Below, piece by piece: positions 12,415-25,329 of a stretch of 64,000 nucleotides of DNA. A program made the translations under genes and the position numbers. This stretch comes from Pachypanchax playfairii (Eukaryota; Chordata; Actinopteri; Cyprinodontiformes; Aplocheilidae). The notes below the pieces were generated by a model, which did not search any database, was not told the DNA's origin, and worked only from the letters and a program-made list of their open reading frames with translations. Position 1 is the stretch's first letter, and every line of letters starts with the position of its first letter. Location: positions 186,001-250,000 of the forward strand of contig SSNP01000193.1 of NCBI GenBank assembly GCA_006937955.1, written 5' to 3'.

Positions 12415-15400
12415 GCGCACACTAAGACAACTATTCCCCTTGGCCCCCTGCGGCACAGAGAGGAGAGAAGAGAGGAGCAAGACATAGAAACAAACAACAA
12501 CAAGCTATAATCTCCTGAAAGGAAAGGCGGGGGGGAAGAGAGATGAGGAAGAAAAAGAAAGGAAAGGATGGAATAAAAGTAGGAACAGGAAGCAAAGCGG
12601 AGAAGGGGAGCTAACAGTCAAAGCTAGAACTAGTTCCCCTGAGTTGTCAGTGGGCAGCCCCGTGTCTGGTTATCACACTGTTTGAAATGACAATGGCTTG
12701 ACTTGTATTTTTCTCCAGAGACCCAACTCAGATCTATAAACCAGGAGAAGGGGAGGGGTTAGAATACCAGAGATAAGAAAAAGCTGGTCAGATAAAGAAA
12801 TAGAAGAAGAGGAGCTGGGCTGATAGAAAAACAAAAGTGAGGGAGAAGGAGATTGGTTCGTTCTCTCTCTCTCTCTCATATCGCTGCAGCCTTTGAGATC
12901 CCCAGAAAAAGACTGAGAGGAAGGAAGAGAAATAAGGCAGCAGCTCAAGTGAAATGCTTTTCATGTGGAGGCTCCATCAGGATTTGACAGCAAGAAAGAG
13001 CTCCCTGTCACCTGCAGCTACAAGTCCGGGCTCATCCCAGAGTCACAGCAGAGGAGACAGACAGGAAAAAACAGAGCCTACAAAGAGCTCTCTGTGGGTT
13101 AGATCAGGGGTGACAGACACTTAAGAGACCCAGCTTTAGTCACACATCTCTCGCCTCAGATCAGGGCGTTTTGCTAACAAGCTCAGCAGCAAGTTTCCTC
13201 TCTTATACACAAAGGCTTCTGAAAAAAAAAAGGCCACTTCTTCATGATGAAGAGTTCTGTTTGGAGCTGCGAAGGGATCTTTTTCACAAATTCTCTTTTT
13301 AGAGGGAGTTTGAAAAGAAGTCGACTCCTAATTGAATTAGTTGACTTATTAGTGTTTGACACTGTAAGCTTGGCTGTGAGTAAGAAAGCGGGGACTTAGG
13401 GGAGTGGATTTAAAGAGCAGTGTTGATTTTTTTGGTTCTAATTTTACACTCTCCCGACACACATTATTCTCCTTGTAGCTGCAGTTAGGCCCAGATTTGG
13501 GAATGCTAATAATATGTGTGCAAGGAGGTTTTAAGTGGCTCTCCTACCTCAATTGCCATGCCTGGGAAGCTCAGTCATCTCCAAACCCAGTGGCTGCAGC
13601 CTCAGCAGCTACACAAATATGTCACTGATGGATAAAATAAGAATAGAAGTGGCTATAATTCATAAAGTGGAGGATTTATTAGTGTGTCAACCTTCTTTAT
13701 CCTCAAGCTCTCAATCCTCTTATTTGAAGATGTCTTGAAGCAACGAAAACAGATTAAGCGCACCTTTAGATATAAGACGGTATCGTAGCCTTGATGTTCA
13801 CGCTCGCCTCTGTTAGTCTGCCCTAATTTGGTCAAATCTAATTGCTAATTACATTTGCTTTCATTATCTCAGAGTATTAAATCCAAGAGCTTTAGCGGTA
13901 TTATCTTTACTCACTCGAGAAAGAAAAAAATCTTTGATCAAGATTAATAACATACACCCCCCATAAGTCTGTGCACGCACACACAAACACACACGTACAC
14001 TCAAATGGACTCGTGGCACAAACTGCACAAATTTAATTAACCTGTTCCATCTGTCTTCTTCATGTTTTTCTTTCCTGTTGTGTCGATATTCACATGGACA
14101 TTCCCAGGAAAGACAGTTTCTAAAAATTCCATACTTTTGGGAAAGTCTTTTAAATATTTTCACACAGTTATCCTGTACCTAAATTGAACGTTGTTTCTTT
14201 TCATTAAAAAAAAAATGCATTTTTAATTAGTTAATTGTGTGTTCTATCAGTAGAGTGGAGTGACCAAGAAGGTTGTTGACATCAAATAAGCCTTGTGTTC
14301 ACATGTAAACTGAATTTTAGGGGCCCCAAAACAAAATTTTCCAACACACACATTTCATATAAGCCTTATTCACAGACTTCACCCCTTCTGTCCTTTTTTT
14401 GGTTAATTACTTTCCAAAGTCACTATAGCGTTTTGGCTTGTTTCCATGTAGATGTAGACGTTTATAACAACAAGGATGTTTTCAGAAACAATAATTAGAG
14501 AGTTTTGCAAATACTATGGAATAAACCTTAATTTTCCTTCATGTTGATATTCAGCATCCTTTGGGATTACGACGATGTCCTGAAATATGTAAACGTGACA
14601 TACAAATAAATTTTGAACCTTGTGACTGTGACAACTTGCAGCAATTATGTTAATAAGCCTCCACAATTAGCTCTTGTAATAGCCATAACTGCCCCAAAGT
14701 AAATGTCTGCAGTTTGGGGTGATGAAACCTTGTGCTAAAATGAGCTACTTTGTCTGCTCTCTTTGGGGGTATCAGGCTGTTTGTGTCTGTAGAGAAAAGG
14801 GACTTGATAGTGAAGCTCTTAGCGTCCCTTAGTGACTGGAGAAAGAATGCCAAACAAATTCTCTGACTGACATTTGGAGACAGGTGACCAAAGTGAAGGA
14901 AGCCATTTTTGCATTCCATGCAAGTTCCCAAGTAACGACTTGCCTACAGAACGTTTCATGTGTCATAAATCGAGCTAGAAAGTGGGTGTCAACAGGTATG
15001 ATTCTGACTATAACGGGGCGTCGCCTTTATTTGCTGTATTCAACTTAGTGGGTTAGGGTCTGATCAGTGTCACATCTACTAATGTTCTTTGTTTGTTTTT
15101 TTGTTTTTTTTTCTAAACAAACTAGTGACATGAAATATTTTTCAAAAAATTAGAGACTACTGGGAGAATTTTGGTATTTTTTTTTCAAAGAATGAAGAAT
15201 AATAATTGAATGAACTAGTGCGAAAAACCTGTTGTTTATTGAAAATTCATTCAGTCACATTGGATACTTTAAACAATAAGAATTACAAACATTGGTTAAA
15301 AAAGAAATATTATTTTAAATTCTTTAAACTTTCATTTCTTTAAGTGTGTGTCTTTTTCTGGCCTACTCTTGTATTTAATGCATGTATTCCCTGCTGCTCG

Positions 15401-15532
15401 TGGAAATGCCTGGTTAAGTGCTGTTCTGACATTAGCTGAGTGTAGTCACAGCATTTGGCCTGGGGACAAATACTAGAAAAGCTCTATAAATATGGATGCC
15501 ACCCTCCCTCTGTCAGCTCCCCGATGAGCTTG

Positions 15533-15581
<49 letters not shown>
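12415..15581. repeat. Direct repeat copy 1 (3,167 bases), probable contig-end overlap
   Basis: Every landmark in this block reappears 3,177 bases downstream with no insertion or deletion, so all short open frames in it occur twice with identical translations. It ends at the last base of a 47-base GT microsatellite, where the N run begins. It holds intronic sequence only: a GA-rich segment (12460-12600), a CT run (about 12860-12878), and A/T-rich DNA. Best explained as the 3' end of one contig that overlaps the next. Confidence 0.95.
15535..15581. repeat. (TG)n microsatellite at contig end
   Basis: 47 bases of pure TG, cut off by the N run. The identical tract is present in copy 2 at 18712-18758. 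Confidence 0.97.
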
Positions 15582-15591
15582 NNNNNNNNNN
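15582..15591. other. Assembly gap of ten Ns
   Basis: Ten N characters separate the GT microsatellite that ends copy 1 from the first base of copy 2. A fixed small N count is usual for a placeholder gap of unknown or negative size. Confidence 0.99.
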
Positions 15592-18500
15592 GCGCACACT
15601 AAGACAACTATTCCCCTTGGCCCCCTGCGGCACAGAGAGGAGAGAAGAGAGGAGCAAGACATAGAAACAAACAACAACAAGCTATAATCTCCTGAAAGGA
15701 AAGGCGGGGGGGAAGAGAGATGAGGAAGAAAAAGAAAGGAAAGGATGGAATAAAAGTAGGAACAGGAAGCAAAGCGGAGAAGGGGAGCTAACAGTCAAAG
15801 CTAGAACTAGTTCCCCTGAGTTGTCAGTGGGCAGCCCCGTGTCTGGTTATCACACTGTTTGAAATGACAATGGCTTGACTTGTATTTTTCTCCAGAGACC
15901 CAACTCAGATCTATAAACCAGGAGAAGGGGAGGGGTTAGAATACCAGAGATAAGAAAAAGCTGGTCAGATAAAGAAATAGAAGAAGAGGAGCTGGGCTGA
16001 TAGAAAAACAAAAGTGAGGGAGAAGGAGATTGGTTCGTTCTCTCTCTCTCTCTCATATCGCTGCAGCCTTTGAGATCCCCAGAAAAAGACTGAGAGGAAG
16101 GAAGAGAAATAAGGCAGCAGCTCAAGTGAAATGCTTTTCATGTGGAGGCTCCATCAGGATTTGACAGCAAGAAAGAGCTCCCTGTCACCTGCAGCTACAA
16201 GTCCGGGCTCATCCCAGAGTCACAGCAGAGGAGACAGACAGGAAAAAACAGAGCCTACAAAGAGCTCTCTGTGGGTTAGATCAGGGGTGACAGACACTTA
16301 AGAGACCCAGCTTTAGTCACACATCTCTCGCCTCAGATCAGGGCGTTTTGCTAACAAGCTCAGCAGCAAGTTTCCTCTCTTATACACAAAGGCTTCTGAA
16401 AAAAAAAAGGCCACTTCTTCATGATGAAGAGTTCTGTTTGGAGCTGCGAAGGGATCTTTTTCACAAATTCTCTTTTTAGAGGGAGTTTGAAAAGAAGTCG
16501 ACTCCTAATTGAATTAGTTGACTTATTAGTGTTTGACACTGTAAGCTTGGCTGTGAGTAAGAAAGCGGGGACTTAGGGGAGTGGATTTAAAGAGCAGTGT
16601 TGATTTTTTTGGTTCTAATTTTACACTCTCCCGACACACATTATTCTCCTTGTAGCTGCAGTTAGGCCCAGATTTGGGAATGCTAATAATATGTGTGCAA
16701 GGAGGTTTTAAGTGGCTCTCCTACCTCAATTGCCATGCCTGGGAAGCTCAGTCATCTCCAAACCCAGTGGCTGCAGCCTCAGCAGCTACACAAATATGTC
16801 ACTGATGGATAAAATAAGAATAGAAGTGGCTATAATTCATAAAGTGGAGGATTTATTAGTGTGTCAACCTTCTTTATCCTCAAGCTCTCAATCCTCTTAT
16901 TTGAAGATGTCTTGAAGCAACGAAAACAGATTAAGCGCACCTTTAGATATAAGACGGTATCGTAGCCTTGATGTTCACGCTCGCCTCTGTTAGTCTGCCC
17001 TAATTTGGTCAAATCTAATTGCTAATTACATTTGCTTTCATTATCTCAGAGTATTAAATCCAAGAGCTTTAGCGGTATTATCTTTACTCACTCGAGAAAG
17101 AAAAAAATCTTTGATCAAGATTAATAACATACACCCCCCATAAGTCTGTGCACGCACACACAAACACACACGTACACTCAAATGGACTCGTGGCACAAAC
17201 TGCACAAATTTAATTAACCTGTTCCATCTGTCTTCTTCATGTTTTTCTTTCCTGTTGTGTCGATATTCACATGGACATTCCCAGGAAAGACAGTTTCTAA
17301 AAATTCCATACTTTTGGGAAAGTCTTTTAAATATTTTCACACAGTTATCCTGTACCTAAATTGAACGTTGTTTCTTTTCATTAAAAAAAAAATGCATTTT
17401 TAATTAGTTAATTGTGTGTTCTATCAGTAGAGTGGAGTGACCAAGAAGGTTGTTGACATCAAATAAGCCTTGTGTTCACATGTAAACTGAATTTTAGGGG
17501 CCCCAAAACAAAATTTTCCAACACACACATTTCATATAAGCCTTATTCACAGACTTCACCCCTTCTGTCCTTTTTTTGGTTAATTACTTTCCAAAGTCAC
17601 TATAGCGTTTTGGCTTGTTTCCATGTAGATGTAGACGTTTATAACAACAAGGATGTTTTCAGAAACAATAATTAGAGAGTTTTGCAAATACTATGGAATA
17701 AACCTTAATTTTCCTTCATGTTGATATTCAGCATCCTTTGGGATTACGACGATGTCCTGAAATATGTAAACGTGACATACAAATAAATTTTGAACCTTGT
17801 GACTGTGACAACTTGCAGCAATTATGTTAATAAGCCTCCACAATTAGCTCTTGTAATAGCCATAACTGCCCCAAAGTAAATGTCTGCAGTTTGGGGTGAT
17901 GAAACCTTGTGCTAAAATGAGCTACTTTGTCTGCTCTCTTTGGGGGTATCAGGCTGTTTGTGTCTGTAGAGAAAAGGGACTTGATAGTGAAGCTCTTAGC
18001 GTCCCTTAGTGACTGGAGAAAGAATGCCAAACAAATTCTCTGACTGACATTTGGAGACAGGTGACCAAAGTGAAGGAAGCCATTTTTGCATTCCATGCAA
18101 GTTCCCAAGTAACGACTTGCCTACAGAACGTTTCATGTGTCATAAATCGAGCTAGAAAGTGGGTGTCAACAGGTATGATTCTGACTATAACGGGGCGTCG
18201 CCTTTATTTGCTGTATTCAACTTAGTGGGTTAGGGTCTGATCAGTGTCACATCTACTAATGTTCTTTGTTTGTTTTTTTGTTTTTTTTTCTAAACAAACT
18301 AGTGACATGAAATATTTTTCAAAAAATTAGAGACTACTGGGAGAATTTTGGTATTTTTTTTTCAAAGAATGAAGAATAATAATTGAATGAACTAGTGCGA
18401 AAAACCTGTTGTTTATTGAAAATTCATTCAGTCACATTGGATACTTTAAACAATAAGAATTACAAACATTGGTTAAAAAAGAAATATTATTTTAAATTCT

Positions 18501-18709
18501 TTAAACTTTCATTTCTTTAAGTGTGTGTCTTTTTCTGGCCTACTCTTGTATTTAATGCATGTATTCCCTGCTGCTCGTGGAAATGCCTGGTTAAGTGCTG
18601 TTCTGACATTAGCTGAGTGTAGTCACAGCATTTGGCCTGGGGACAAATACTAGAAAAGCTCTATAAATATGGATGCCACCCTCCCTCTGTCAGCTCCCCG
18701 ATGAGCTTG

Positions 18710-18758
<49 letters not shown>
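15592..18758. repeat. Direct repeat copy 2 (3,167 bases), probable duplicate contig start
   Basis: This copy begins at the first base after the Ns (GCGCACACTAAG) and matches 12415-15581 throughout what I compared. Its GT run (18712-18758) has the same 47-base length as copy 1 (15535-15581). Beyond it the sequence continues into unique DNA (TTGGTATGC), so this is the copy joined to the downstream intron. Confidence 0.95.
18712..18758. repeat. (TG)n microsatellite, complete copy
   Basis: 47 bases of pure TG followed by TTGGTATGC. Confidence 0.97.
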
Positions 18759-18761
<3 letters not shown>

Positions 18762-18824
18762 GTATGCTGTTTGCTCTGTCACACCATGTCCCCACTGTTT
18801 GTTTACTCACACTGACAGAGATAT

Positions 18825-18852
18825 GCTCGCTCGCTCGCTCACTCGCTCGCTG
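18825..18852. repeat. (GCTC)n tandem repeat
   Basis: Seven tetranucleotide units with one A substitution (ACTC). Confidence 0.9.
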
Positions 18853-21084
18853 ATGGTGCTCAGCAGCGACGCTTGAAAAGTGCCAAAGAGCTTGCTAACG
18901 CTCCAGCTCCTGCTGTAAATAATGCATCTCCCTGTGCCATGCAGCTAGCGAGCGCTACAACCCCGGTTGTCTGAACCATTTCATGGGCTGATAAATCTGT
19001 AATCTGTTGCATGTCACCCTGCAGTTTGCCTGTGCCTTTGTACATGTGTGAGTGTTGTGGCAGTCACAGAACTGTGTGGAAATGATGCTACCACAGTCAG
19101 ACATCTTCCTGTGTGTCGGCCCGTGCCACTCGGTGCTAACGAGACCCTGCGAGTGCCCCGTGGCTGCACTGATGCCAGCACGTGCAGATCTACCGGGAGG
19201 GTCTCCATGGGGAGGAAGTGGGCCATTAGCACAGTCCTTGCCCTGCCATTTTATTCCACTTCAGTACATCTCACACAGGGCCGCCCTCTACTAACTATCT
19301 AACACATGCTAATTAGCCTAGCGACAGGGCCAGTTTTTCTTTGCTTTGGGAGCAAATGTCCAACTGCACAGTGAGGCTAGGCGAGAGGAACTGATGCTCC
19401 ATTAGGTTTTGTTGGTTTTGTCTTTAAATGGAAGATAAATGCAACACAGTGACTTCCTGTTTAAAGGTTTATGTGTCTGATGGGGTAATTTCAAAAGTCA
19501 AGCAGTTAAAGGTTAGAAAAAATACAAATACCAATCATCCAAAATAAATTTACTATGACTTGCTTTAGTTTGTAGATTGAGTCTTGAATGCCCTCCACTC
19601 TTTTACCAACTTGTCTTTTCCAGCAGTGTCTTCATTTTCTGGAAACAAGAACAACCGCAGCCTTAATGAAACTTAATGATGATAGTCATAACACAACAAT
19701 AATCCGGTGGTCTGGAAAACTAATCAATGCATCTTCTCTCCTTCCCCTAATGACCTGTGAAAACAAAGCAATAAAAAGGCGGCCCATGTTTATTTTGGCT
19801 GGAGCGACGTGCTGATAACCGTGGCTGGTTGATTGGTGAGGAGCAAAGCCTAGATGGTCACGGGGATTAGCAGTCTCACAAAGCTAATGTCATCAGATGA
19901 GGTGAAAGTTCAAGTGTGTGTTTTAGATGTTTTTAAAATGTATTCATCGTAACTAAAGGTTCATCTATGAGTTAAACACGTGACCTTTTCCTGTTCAGTC
20001 TCATCATGTTTTATGGTTTTATTACTTTATTTCACTCAGTGACACAAACTTGTCATCTCAGTTGTGCAGTGGTGAACATAGAGGATCGTCTCTGTTGTGG
20101 CTGAACAGAATCTTTACATGCGGCTTTTTGTTGGTTTGTTCTTAAAATTTTAGCACAAGTTATTTTGTTGTACATTGTGCAGATTAACAGGTGTAATAAC
20201 CAGAGACAGGAATTAACTTGGAAGTTGAAACTGAGACAAAGTGAGTGCCCCCTAGTGGCTGGCTGCAGTCTACGTTTTTTGTAAACAATTGTGACATTTT
20301 TTTGCCAAAAAAATAACAAAAAACAAGCAAGAACAAAGTAAAAAAAAAACTAAAATTCAGCTCTTCTTTGTTTTTGTCTCGATTCACTTTTACTTTTAGT
20401 CATAATTATTCATTTTAATGCTTTAAACCACCATGTCTTAGTGGGTGAGTGGGCAAAACATTCAGTTCACATTTAAGAAATACAACATGGTAGCACCAGA
20501 TTGAAAGATATTTTAGCTTCACTTTTGAACAGGAATAGACAAAGACCTGTTGTGTATCTTTATTATGTCAGTGGATCAAACCAATAACAAACCTAATAAA
20601 AAAATCATTGAGCCTTAGATTATTATTTTTTCATTTTTAGGAAAATAAACTTGAAATTTGAAAGGGAATTTGAATTTGAAAGGAATTTTTTAAACTTTTT
20701 TTGGTGTAGACATATTTTTTTACATTGAAAATGAAAATAATCTGGAAATGATGGAATTATTAGCTGCACTTTGGTTTCCTCAAAAATGACATTAGTAATG
20801 ATAATTCTAATATTCACCTCTTGTTACACAAACACAGAGGAGGAGTTTACCACCTGTCATGCATTTTGTTGCGGGACACACATAACTCCTGAAATTACAT
20901 CTAATCAAAGTAACATATCAAGCTCAGGACAAATGCATTTCTTATTCCCTGATCTGATCTCACAAATACTTCTTCACGCTTCCTGTGTCAGCTTGGGAGA
21001 TCGCTGTCAGGTGGATTACATGGAATGATGAGGTGGTGAGTCTCTTTCCTTTTTTCCTTTCCCTCCTCCTCCTTGCTCGAGAGC

Positions 21085-21245
21085 CTGGTGTCCTGATTAA
21101 AAATTTCAGCTCCACTGACTTTCTAATTAATTAGCAAGGCCACTCAGAGGAGCACCATGGACCAATTAGTCTCTCTCAAGCCGATGATGCCTATCACTAT
21201 GGCATCACCTACAGCTGTCGCTCCCTGCTTCGAGGGCGGCTGGTG
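21085..21245. promoter_or_regulatory. Candidate conserved non-coding element
   Basis: Non-repetitive segment with TTCTAATTAATTAGCAAGGC (a cluster of TAAT/ATTA cores at about 21120-21139), ACCAATTAG and GATGCCTATCACTATGGCATC, the last holding an imperfect inverted repeat. Homeodomain-type binding is plausible but inferred. Confidence 0.3.
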
Positions 21246-21623
21246 ATGGACCCTTAGGTGTTCACACAGGTTCAAACAGTGGCGCGCATACATGCATACC
21301 GCACCAGATGCACACAGAGTGATGATGATGATAAAAAAAGAAGATGAGCAAAATATGCACACACTCGAAAGACTGATAGTTGTTTTAAATATCAAAGTAT
21401 TGATGAAATGCATAGTTTGATATTATGGTATATTAGATTATATAATATGCTAATAATTTGGAAGTCTTACATTTCTCAAATAACACTTTTCCTTCAAGTT
21501 CAGACACTCTGGCTGTGTGACTCATTAATTCATTCTGCAGGCTGACCACAGGGCTGGGTGGAGAAATGTCTGCAGTTCTTTGGGGTTGGAGTGTGTGTGT
21601 GCATGTGTGTGTATGTGTCTGTG

Positions 21624-21625
<2 letters not shown>

Positions 21626-21659
<34 letters not shown>
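21626..21659. repeat. G34 homopolymer
   Basis: 34 consecutive G bases, followed after CA by another G8. A GT-rich stretch precedes it (21591-21624). Homopolymers of this length are hard to sequence, so the true length is uncertain. G-quadruplex formation is possible. Confidence 0.9.
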
Positions 21660-21662
<3 letters not shown>

Positions 21663-21785
21663 GGGGGGGTGGAGGGGTCAGAGTTTGCTGACTTTGTGAG
21701 AACGGACTAGTTATGAGACCGAGGAAGCTCATTTCCACTTCAAGGGGTCGTCTGAAACATGGCATCAGCAGGCCTCTCCTGCACT

Positions 21786-21835
21786 TGCTTGCTGTGCACT
21801 TGTGCACGCGTGTGTGAGCAAGTGCACAGCATGCA
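21786..21835. other. Near-perfect hairpin (16 pairs, 16-base loop)
   Basis: TGCTGTGCACTTG (21790-21802) is the exact reverse complement of CAAGTGCACAGCA (21819-21831). After one T-T mismatch the stem continues with three more pairs (21786-21788 with 21833-21835). The loop is 21803-21818. It is shorter than a typical microRNA precursor, so it may just be a structured intronic repeat. Confidence 0.8.
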
Positions 21836-23825
21836 CACGAACATGCAAACACACACACATCTGATCACTGATACTCATGACATCCAACAATTACCTTCAT
21901 TCCTACTATCGAATGTTTTTCATCTTCATGCAAAATGCGCTGATACAGTCTGAAAAACAGCCAAAAGCTAAAAAAAATGTTTTTTTTTAAAGTGTTCAAA
22001 ACCCCTGGTGATAGCGATGGTGGCTAATGACTACTGAACATTTTGCACATACAAACACCAGGTTGATCACAGACTGGACTGTAGATTGGTGTGTTTGAGG
22101 ATGAAAAATGTGTGTAAGTTTATTTTAGCAAACGCGTTCTAGCGCAAGTCACTTTGCAAGCAAAACATTCAGCACCACAGTGGCTGATTAGTATGAGAAG
22201 AGGCGATGAATATTGGAGAAGGACTCTCAAGAGCCGAAGATGAAACATGGAGAGGATGTCAAAGCATTTTGTTCCCATCTCATTCATTAGCTCTAACACA
22301 GGCTACCGGACGCTCATTGTTCCTTTACAATCACACAAACACACACACACAAAAAGAGGCACACACTGAAAACACCACTGCTGGAAAACAGTTGTAGTTA
22401 TTACATCGGCATGTCTGACATTTTGTCGACATAAGTAATTAATTTAGTCTTTCTATTAGGAAAGTCCAAAGAGCCCAATTAACATGGCTAATATTGCTGC
22501 ATGGTGTAAAAACATCATTTTTTTTAATACAGAGGGAATATTCAAATGACTTGCCTTCATTATTCAAATTTATAAGCAAAGTCATCACTCGGGAAAGACA
22601 CAAGATGGGATTCACACCCTCAGGAATACAAAAATGATAATCAAACTTTTAGCTCTGCAGAGCAATTGAAAATAAAAAGCACGTGAGATTATTTTTTTGT
22701 TGGTTTTAATCTAAAATCCGATGTTTTTTGACATTTGTTTAACGCCAAAAAAGTTACGTTTTAATGCATTTTAAAATGTATTCAGGGAACACGTCGTCAA
22801 ACCAACAAACACAAAAATAGCTAAAGTTTAAAATCGTGACAGTTAGAGTGCACCAGCCTAGAAAAAATAACCAAAATCATACAAGAATTGAAGGCTGCAA
22901 ACTTTTATTTTATTTTTGGTTTTTGCAGAACTCAAAAAGAAAACCAAGCCAAATGTTCAAGTCAAGAGCTGGAGTCATTTTAGAGTTTATTTGAATCTGC
23001 ATGTATAAATTGCTTTCTTGGGTGCCGTGTTTTGGGTTTTCATGCTCGTTCGGGGTGTTTGTTTTGCAGCTAATGCAGAGGGCCCCACTGCTGCGTGGCC
23101 TGAGCTCCTGGCTCCACTCTCCCACTCGTATAGCTATAACAAAGTCAATATCACAAAGAGGTAACATATGTTGAGGTATGCCCTGGTGCTGTGATTCTGG
23201 ATTGGCGCACACACATTTAAAACACACACATACGGTGTGTGAAAGAATGTGGGCCTTCTTTGGTAGACTGCCGGCCTCCACGACAAAAAAATGTACCTCA
23301 CTTTTTATTTTTTTTCTTATTATTGCAAATTTGTTCTCTGGTCGAAGCTGGTTTTTGGCTCCTCTCACATGTGAAATCATTCATGTATGTGAGTGTGAAA
23401 CTAGAATATCCAGTTGCATGGTATTATGTGTGAGCGTGAAGTACTTGTTGGTGTTTGTGTGCTCACATAAATTTTGAGTGTGTGTGTGTGTGAGAGGGTC
23501 AGTTTGTTTTGATTTTCCCTGACTTCAGCACATCTGAGAGAGCTTTTCTGGAACTCCTGAGTCCTGTCCAAACAAAGATGGCTGAAAGTGAGGGACGAAG
23601 GGGAGGTGGATCAGGGCGTGTGTGTGTGTGTATGTCAGTGTGCACATGTTTTTGCCGGGGACCAGAAAGGCCTTGCGAAAAAACCGAGAGGAGGGAGAGA
23701 AAACCGAGCCCCTGAGAAAGGCAGCTGGAAACACGGAGACTTGTGGTCTTTCTCCTCCTTCTCTTCGCCTCCTCCTTACTCCCTGCTCCAGCTGCACTCA
23801 GATGTGTCTGCATTATCCCCCCAAC

Positions 23826-23848
23826 CACACACACACACACACACACAC
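23826..23848. repeat. (CA)n microsatellite
   Basis: About eleven CA units within a C-rich segment. Confidence 0.95.
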
Positions 23849-23914
23849 CCCTCCATCTCCCCATGCACTCCCAAGCTCCATGCCACTGCCAAGAGGGGAG
23901 AGTGAGGGAGAGTG

Positions 23915-24440
23915 TCGCAGCTGGTAATACTTACTGGCCATTTCGCCGCGGAAAAGGCATGAGATTCATTAGGGCCGCGTGTTTTGTGCTTCGTACCGGC
24001 CGTGTTATTGTTAGGATGTGGTAAAATTATAAATATGGAGGGGTTGACGGGGATTTTGGGGGGCTGCAGGAATCTCAGTGGAAGGATTGGAGAGGAGCTG
24101 GTAAGCGGATGAGGGCTGGCTGGTGGAAGGTTCTTTAGAAGAAACATGCCACTCATTAACTCATCCGCTTCAGTCTTTTTTCTCATGATTGGGTGGCAAT
24201 AAAATAGGTCTGTCACAATTTGTCAAAGTTAATGACTCAATGACACACCAGCACACAAAGGGCTGGCAGACACGCGAGCAACGCTGGATTAGTCGATAGC
24301 TTTATAATTGCCAGAATAAGGATTCCAGCTTTAGCCAAATGAAGCGGACTTAAGAGGGTCCTGGGAGGGAATTTGCAATCTGGCCAGGTCGATCTTTAAG
24401 TGGCAATCACGATGCTCCTCTTTATGCAATTATAAGTTTC
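23915..24440. promoter_or_regulatory. Candidate conserved non-coding element cluster
   Basis: About 500 bases almost free of simple repeats, with an unusual number of CpG sites in the left half (TTTCGCCGCGG, GGGCCGCGTG, CGTACCGGCCGTG) and A/T-core sites in the right half (GATTAGTCGATAGC, TTTATAATTGCC, TTTATGCAATTATAAG). Among intronic segments here this is one of the most enhancer-like in texture. There is no functional evidence in the sequence itself. Confidence 0.38.
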
Positions 24441-24845
24441 TTCCTTTTGCCTTAATTCCTTTTCCCCCTTTTTTTACTTGTTTGAACTGCATCTTCTTTG
24501 TGACCTGTGACTCTGAAACATTGTCTAGCTTCCACTTCAATCCCTCTATCTTTGAACTTTGTGAGTCTGATAAAGATTAAAGCAGCTAGATGGACTCTCC
24601 TTTGGTCCCACCTTCTCTCTCTTTCTCCCCACCAAACACACACGCACACAAACATTTAGTTTCTCATACACACTCCTTAAGTCTCTTCCTTGTTGTGTTA
24701 CTTTGGGAGTGACACAGTTGTCATTGCAGTAGCATAGCTATTGGTTAAATAACCCCCCTCTCCCTCCCATTCTCTGTCCATGTGTCGGTCCTTTGTTGGA
24801 TTATTGTCTTTCATTTGAGATTGTAAACACTAATGGAAGTCTCCA

Positions 24846-24864
24846 CTTCTTCTTCTTCTTCTTC
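24846..24864. repeat. (CTT)n microsatellite
   Basis: Six CTT units plus one base. Confidence 0.9.
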
Positions 24865-25329
24865 ATGGAGTGTTTTATCTAAAGCTGCATCTACAAGACC
24901 GAATCAGGAACAATCTTCTCGTTATGCTAGCTGAGGTAAAAACAAAATACACTAATCTGTAAATAACCAAAAATCGCTTTGTCTTTTTTTTCCCATTAGA
25001 CTTTCTTTCTTTTCTTCTTTTCTGTTATGCATACAATCCGTTCACTTTCAAATAACCAGAAAAGTGCAATTATCCCTATTTCAGCACAAAGTTGTTCACT
25101 TCCACAGCTGTTTTGTGTGTGGGTGTGTTTGAGTGTGTGTGTAAGTGCATTGGTGTGTGTTTGTGTGCAGAACCAGGTGTTTACAAGTAAACCACCGCTG
25201 CTGACACACTGTTTGAACGAAGCTCAGAGGAAAGAAACAAATATTATTGCCCGGTCGTGTGTCTTGAAAACCAGCCAGTCGAGGTCTGCAGCGGTGTTCG
25301 GTTTAACTGAAAAAACATATACATAATTT

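Noticed and set aside
12673..17340. Pairs of identical short open frames that look like paralogous genes
   Set aside because: They are the same intronic sequence counted twice through the repeated 3.2 kb block.
21433..21858. Minus-strand 141-residue open frame with Pro and His/Thr runs
   Set aside because: It is the G34 homopolymer and GT repeats read on the other strand; no domain or splice context.
22910..23380. Minus-strand 156-residue open frame
   Set aside because: Longest complete ATG-to-stop intronic frame but no recognisable domain, no codon bias and no neighbouring gene signals; length is within chance for 64 kb.
23776..24216. Minus-strand 146-residue open frame
   Set aside because: Starts in one non-coding segment and runs into a CA repeat; low complexity, no family resemblance.
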